Source of the DNA: Prevotella sp. UBA7782
Lineage (GTDB): Bacteria > Bacteroidota > Bacteroidia > Bacteroidales > Bacteroidaceae
Assembly (NCBI GenBank): GCA_002480935.1
Contig: DLDC01000121.1
Coordinates: forward strand, 1-8,837
Reading direction: 5' to 3'
Length of the DNA: 8,837 nt
Shown here: piece by piece, positions 6,480-8,837 of the stretch
Layout: each line of letters opens with the position of its first letter
Numbering within the stretch: position 1 is the stretch's first letter
Notes under the pieces: generated by a model
Databases searched by the model: none
What the model saw: only the letters and a program-made list of their open reading frames with translations
Told to the model about the DNA's origin: nothing
Position numbers and translations under genes: made by a program

Positions 6480-7748
6480 TTATTTCCAGCCCAACGTTTG
6501 CAAGTAGAGCTGATGTATCCACGCGCCTACTTTCTCCCATGTTATTTGGTCGACTTCCTTTTTTCCCTCTTTTTGAAGGTACTCAAAGAGGCTCTTGTTA
6601 TGGCATATAGAATAGATAGAGTCGGCAAGTGCGTGAATATCCCAGTAGTCTACCTTGATGCAATTGCTCAGTATCTCAGCGCAACCACTCTGCTTAGAGA
6701 TGATGGTAGGCGTGCCGCACTGCATGGCTTCGAGTGGCGATATGCCGAAAGGCTCGCTCACCGAGGGCATGACATAGACATCAGAGTCTTTCAGGCATTG
6801 GTAAACCTGCTTGCCACGCATGAAGCCCGGGAAGTGGAATCTGTCGGCAATGCCTCGCTCAGCTGCCAGGTATATCATCTGATTGAGCATATCTCCAGAC
6901 CCCGCCATGCAGAAACGGATGTTCTTTGTGCGGTGAAGCACCATGTTAGCAGCCTCGACAAAGTACTCAGGACCTTTCTGCATGGTAATTCTGCCAAGGA
7001 ATGTAACCACCTTTTCCTTACCGTTATGGTCTGGGCGGGGAATGTCTTGCAGCTCTTTGCGCAGCGGATAGACGGCGTTATGCACCGTGAACACCTTTCT
7101 AGGATCTTGATGATACTGATTGATGACGGTGTTGCGCGTCAAATCACTCACGCACATGATGCAGTCGGCATTGTCCATACCGTCTTTCTCTATAGAATAG
7201 ACCGTAGGGTTGACGTGACCACGCGAGCGGTCGAAATCTGTGGCATGAACATGTATGCACAATGGTTTTCCACTCACTTTCTTGGCATGTATGCCTGCCG
7301 GGAAGGTGAGCCAGTCGTGTGCGTGGATAATATCAAAGTCTAACGTGCGTGCCACGACGCCCGCAATGATAGAGTAATTGTTTATCTCTTCATGCAGATT
7401 GGCAGGATAGCCGCCCGCAAACGACATGGCTCCGAGGTCGTTTACGTTCATATACCGGAAGTCTGAGTATATATGGTCACGCAGTTTAAAGTACAAGTTA
7501 GGGTCCATAATCTTCCCTACCCTGCCTTGTACATAATTATAATCAACGTCTCTCCACACGATGGGCACGCAATTCATGGCCAGGATGTGCGCATTGGTCT
7601 GGTCCTCATCGCCCCAGGGCTTAGGCAAACATAACGTGATGTCTACGTCGCCCTGTGCATGGAGGCCTTCAGCAATACCGAAATTAGCCGTAGCCAATCC
7701 GCCATATACATGTGGGGGATACTCCCATCCAAACATTAATACTTTCAT
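6480..7748 (-). CDS. GT4-family glycogen-synthase-like glycosyltransferase
   Basis: This 422-residue GT-B enzyme begins MKVLMFGWEYPPHVYGGLA, where GGLA (16-19) is the donor-binding loop shared with glycogen synthases. HAHDW (142-146) marks the acceptor side, LGRITMQKGPEYFVEA (251-266) is the inter-domain/donor phosphate motif, and E332 and E340 in SEPFGISPLEAM form the E-x7-E pair of retaining GT4 enzymes. All expected catalytic landmarks are present and length is normal. It would transfer glucose from a nucleotide-glucose to an alpha-glucan in the cytoplasm; UDP- or ADP-glucose cannot be told apart here. Its ATG overlaps the stop of the debranching enzyme gene (ATGA), and a GGAGGG lies about 10 nt upstream inside that gene, so translation is probably coupled. 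Placement between a debranching enzyme and a GH57 protein strongly supports glycogen metabolism over cell-surface glycan synthesis. Confidence 0.88.
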   Translation of the reverse strand: MKVLMFGWEYPPHVYGGLATANFGIAEGLHAQGDVDITLCLPKPWGDEDQTNAHILAMNCVPIVWRDVDYNYVQGRVGKIMDPNLYFKLRDHIYSDFRYMNVNDLGAMSFAGGYPANLHEEINNYSIIAGVVARTLDFDIIHAHDWLTFPAGIHAKKVSGKPLCIHVHATDFDRSRGHVNPTVYSIEKDGMDNADCIMCVSDLTRNTVINQYHQDPRKVFTVHNAVYPLRKELQDIPRPDHNGKEKVVTFLGRITMQKGPEYFVEAANMVLHRTKNIRFCMAGSGDMLNQMIYLAAERGIADRFHFPGFMRGKQVYQCLKDSDVYVMPSVSEPFGISPLEAMQCGTPTIISKQSGCAEILSNCIKVDYWDIHALADSIYSICHNKSLFEYLQKEGKKEVDQITWEKVGAWIHQLYLQTLGWK

Positions 7749-8837
7749 TTCGTTATGCCCTCCATGGTGTTAAAGTTATATTTCTCAAGCAATTCTAAAG
7801 TCCGCAGTGTCTCTGCCACGTTCATGGCAAATGATATTGCCCCTCTTCCTTGGAACGGTGGATTACCGTCAAAGAGCTCCGGCAGAGTACCAAGGCAATG
7901 GCAGAACATCTCATCCTCATAGCCCACAAGCTGCCTCTCTACGAAGCTGAGCCTGGTGCGCTTATACAGTTTGAGGCACGCCTCCAGGTAGAAGCCGCCC
8001 AGCCAAGGCCATGCCGTGCCCTGATGATAGGCATAATCGCGCTGTTCCTGAGGACCGACGTACATGGGGTTGTAGCCTCCGCTCTTAGGCGAAAGCGATC
8101 TTAGCCCCTTGGGGGTGAGCAGTTCACGAGTGCAAACATCCAAGACGCTCTTCTTTTGCGACAGCTCCAAGGGTGAGTAATCGAGCGCGACGGCGAAGAT
8201 CATGTTGGGTCTTACGCTCCAGTCTATCATCTTCCCGTCTACATAATCATACAGATAACCATACTCATTGAGGAAGGTATCTACGAAAGACGTCTTGCAG
8301 TGTTCGGCCATGGCGCCGAGATGGGTAGCCCGGTCATCGTGCCCGGCCTCGTGCGCCATACGCTCTCCAAACTTCAGAGCATTATACCACAGGGCATTGA
8401 ACTCCACTATATAGCCTGAGCGCGGCACAACGGGATGCCCATTGGCCGTAGAGTTCATCCATGTCACGGCTTCTTCCTTGCCATTAGTATAAAGGAGTCC
8501 GTTTTCTTTCAAGCTCAGATTAGGATGCTTTCCGCTCTCAATGAACGTAAGAATATCTGACAACAAAGCGCCATATAGCTTCAGGCAACGCTCCACACCC
8601 TCTTCGCGGGCATATTGCTGAATGGCCCAGATGCACCAGAGCGGCACATCAGGCTTGTCCATCTCATATATCTTAACCGACAGAGGTTTGCCCTCTATAA
8701 ACTCACGCAGCCCTTTAGCCGCAGTCTGCATGACCTTTTCAAAGTAATCGCGTTCCTCCAGGCAGAGCGTCAAGCCCGGCAATGAGATGAACGTGTCGCG
8801 TGCCCTGCACTTAAACCAAGGGTAGCCAGCCAGCAGA
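7745..8837 (-). CDS. Glycogen debranching enzyme (amylo-alpha-1,6-glucosidase, GH133 type), C-terminal part
   Basis: The frame is open to the window edge, so this is the last 363 residues of a protein whose N-terminus lies outside. An in-frame TTG at 8782 is not the start, because the family motif GYPWFKCRARDTFISLPGL runs across it. Other landmarks (numbered from the first full codon here) are PDVPLWCIWAIQQY (62-75), VTWMN (124-128) with EFNALWYNAL (145-154), LTPKGLRSLSP (240-250), RDYAYHQGTAWPWLGGF (266-282) and LPELFDGNPP (318-327). These define the (alpha/alpha)6-barrel glucosidase domain that removes the alpha-1,6-linked glucose left at glycogen branch points. The residue after TWM is Asn, where many debranching enzymes have Asp. 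It is the first visible gene of the operon and overlaps the GT4 gene by 4 bp. Cytoplasmic role in glycogen turnover is well supported. Confidence 0.9.
   Translation of the reverse strand, partial: LLAGYPWFKCRARDTFISLPGLTLCLEERDYFEKVMQTAAKGLREFIEGKPLSVKIYEMDKPDVPLWCIWAIQQYAREEGVERCLKLYGALLSDILTFIESGKHPNLSLKENGLLYTNGKEEAVTWMNSTANGHPVVPRSGYIVEFNALWYNALKFGERMAHEAGHDDRATHLGAMAEHCKTSFVDTFLNEYGYLYDYVDGKMIDWSVRPNMIFAVALDYSPLELSQKKSVLDVCTRELLTPKGLRSLSPKSGGYNPMYVGPQEQRDYAYHQGTAWPWLGGFYLEACLKLYKRTRLSFVERQLVGYEDEMFCHCLGTLPELFDGNPPFQGRGAISFAMNVAETLRTLELLEKYNFNTMEGITK

Noticed and set aside
6442..6540. Longer start for the GH57 protein at 6540
   Set aside because: It would overlap the 3' end of the GT4 gene by 61 bp and add 33 residues with no family similarity before the canonical MKTICLYFEIHQ start.
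6498..7343. 281-codon plus-strand open frame opposite the GT4 glycosyltransferase
   Set aside because: It lies wholly inside a well-supported gene and its His/Ala/Arg-rich product is typical of an antisense shadow.
8780..8782. TTG at 8782 as the start of the debranching enzyme
   Set aside because: The frame stays open to the window edge and the conserved GYPWF...RDTFI motif lies upstream of the TTG, so the gene is cut by the window.
1..8837. CRISPR arrays, tRNA or rRNA genes, insertion sequences, attachment sites
   Set aside because: I saw no regularly spaced repeats, no tRNA-like cloverleaf, no transposase frame and no terminal inverted repeats.

Overview
The window looks like chromosome from a Bacteroidales bacterium, most likely of the Prevotella group. 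Three things suggest this. The promoters have Bacteroidetes-type -7 elements (TAnnTTTG) instead of E. coli-type boxes, and most starts lack a Shine-Dalgarno sequence. The protein families are typical of the group: a GH133/GT4/GH57 glycogen cluster and a secreted modular protein ending in a YNLAGQRV...NGKK tail. Base composition is moderate. Every credible gene is on the minus strand, so the window reads from right to left.

Right part (8837 to about 4950): a glycogen/alpha-glucan operon. It starts with a glycogen debranching enzyme (GH133 type) whose 5' end lies beyond the window. This overlaps by 4 bp (ATGA) with a GT4 glycogen-synthase-like glycosyltransferase. After a 38-bp gap comes a GH57 alpha-amylase-like protein with an unusual coiled-coil and Lys/Ser/Ala-rich tail. 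A strong hairpin terminator closes the operon. Together the genes could elongate, trim and debranch an intracellular storage glucan.

Middle (4804 to 2879): one transcription unit with its own -7 element and a clean terminator. It encodes a 603-residue exported modular protein: signal peptide, beta-rich N-terminal domain, chitobiase-C-like domain, three OB-like modules and a short C-terminal tail. Its function is unknown.

Left part (about 2740 to 1): a solitary MurG-like/PF13528-type glycosyltransferase with its own terminator, then a 526-bp gap. The gap holds a promoter, a 16-bp palindrome and a structured leader with a 60-codon small ORF. Next come a PgpA-type phosphatidylglycerophosphatase and an overlapping GtrA-family membrane protein whose gene ends near the left edge. 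The PgpA/GtrA pair resembles part of the Bacteroidetes inositol-lipid locus, but inositol-phosphate synthase is not upstream in this window, so that link is only inferred.

I found no tRNA, rRNA, CRISPR array, insertion sequence or attachment site. The nearest thing to novelty is the combination of substituted catalytic motifs and the odd tail in the glycogen operon, the modular exported protein, and the structured pgpA leader.
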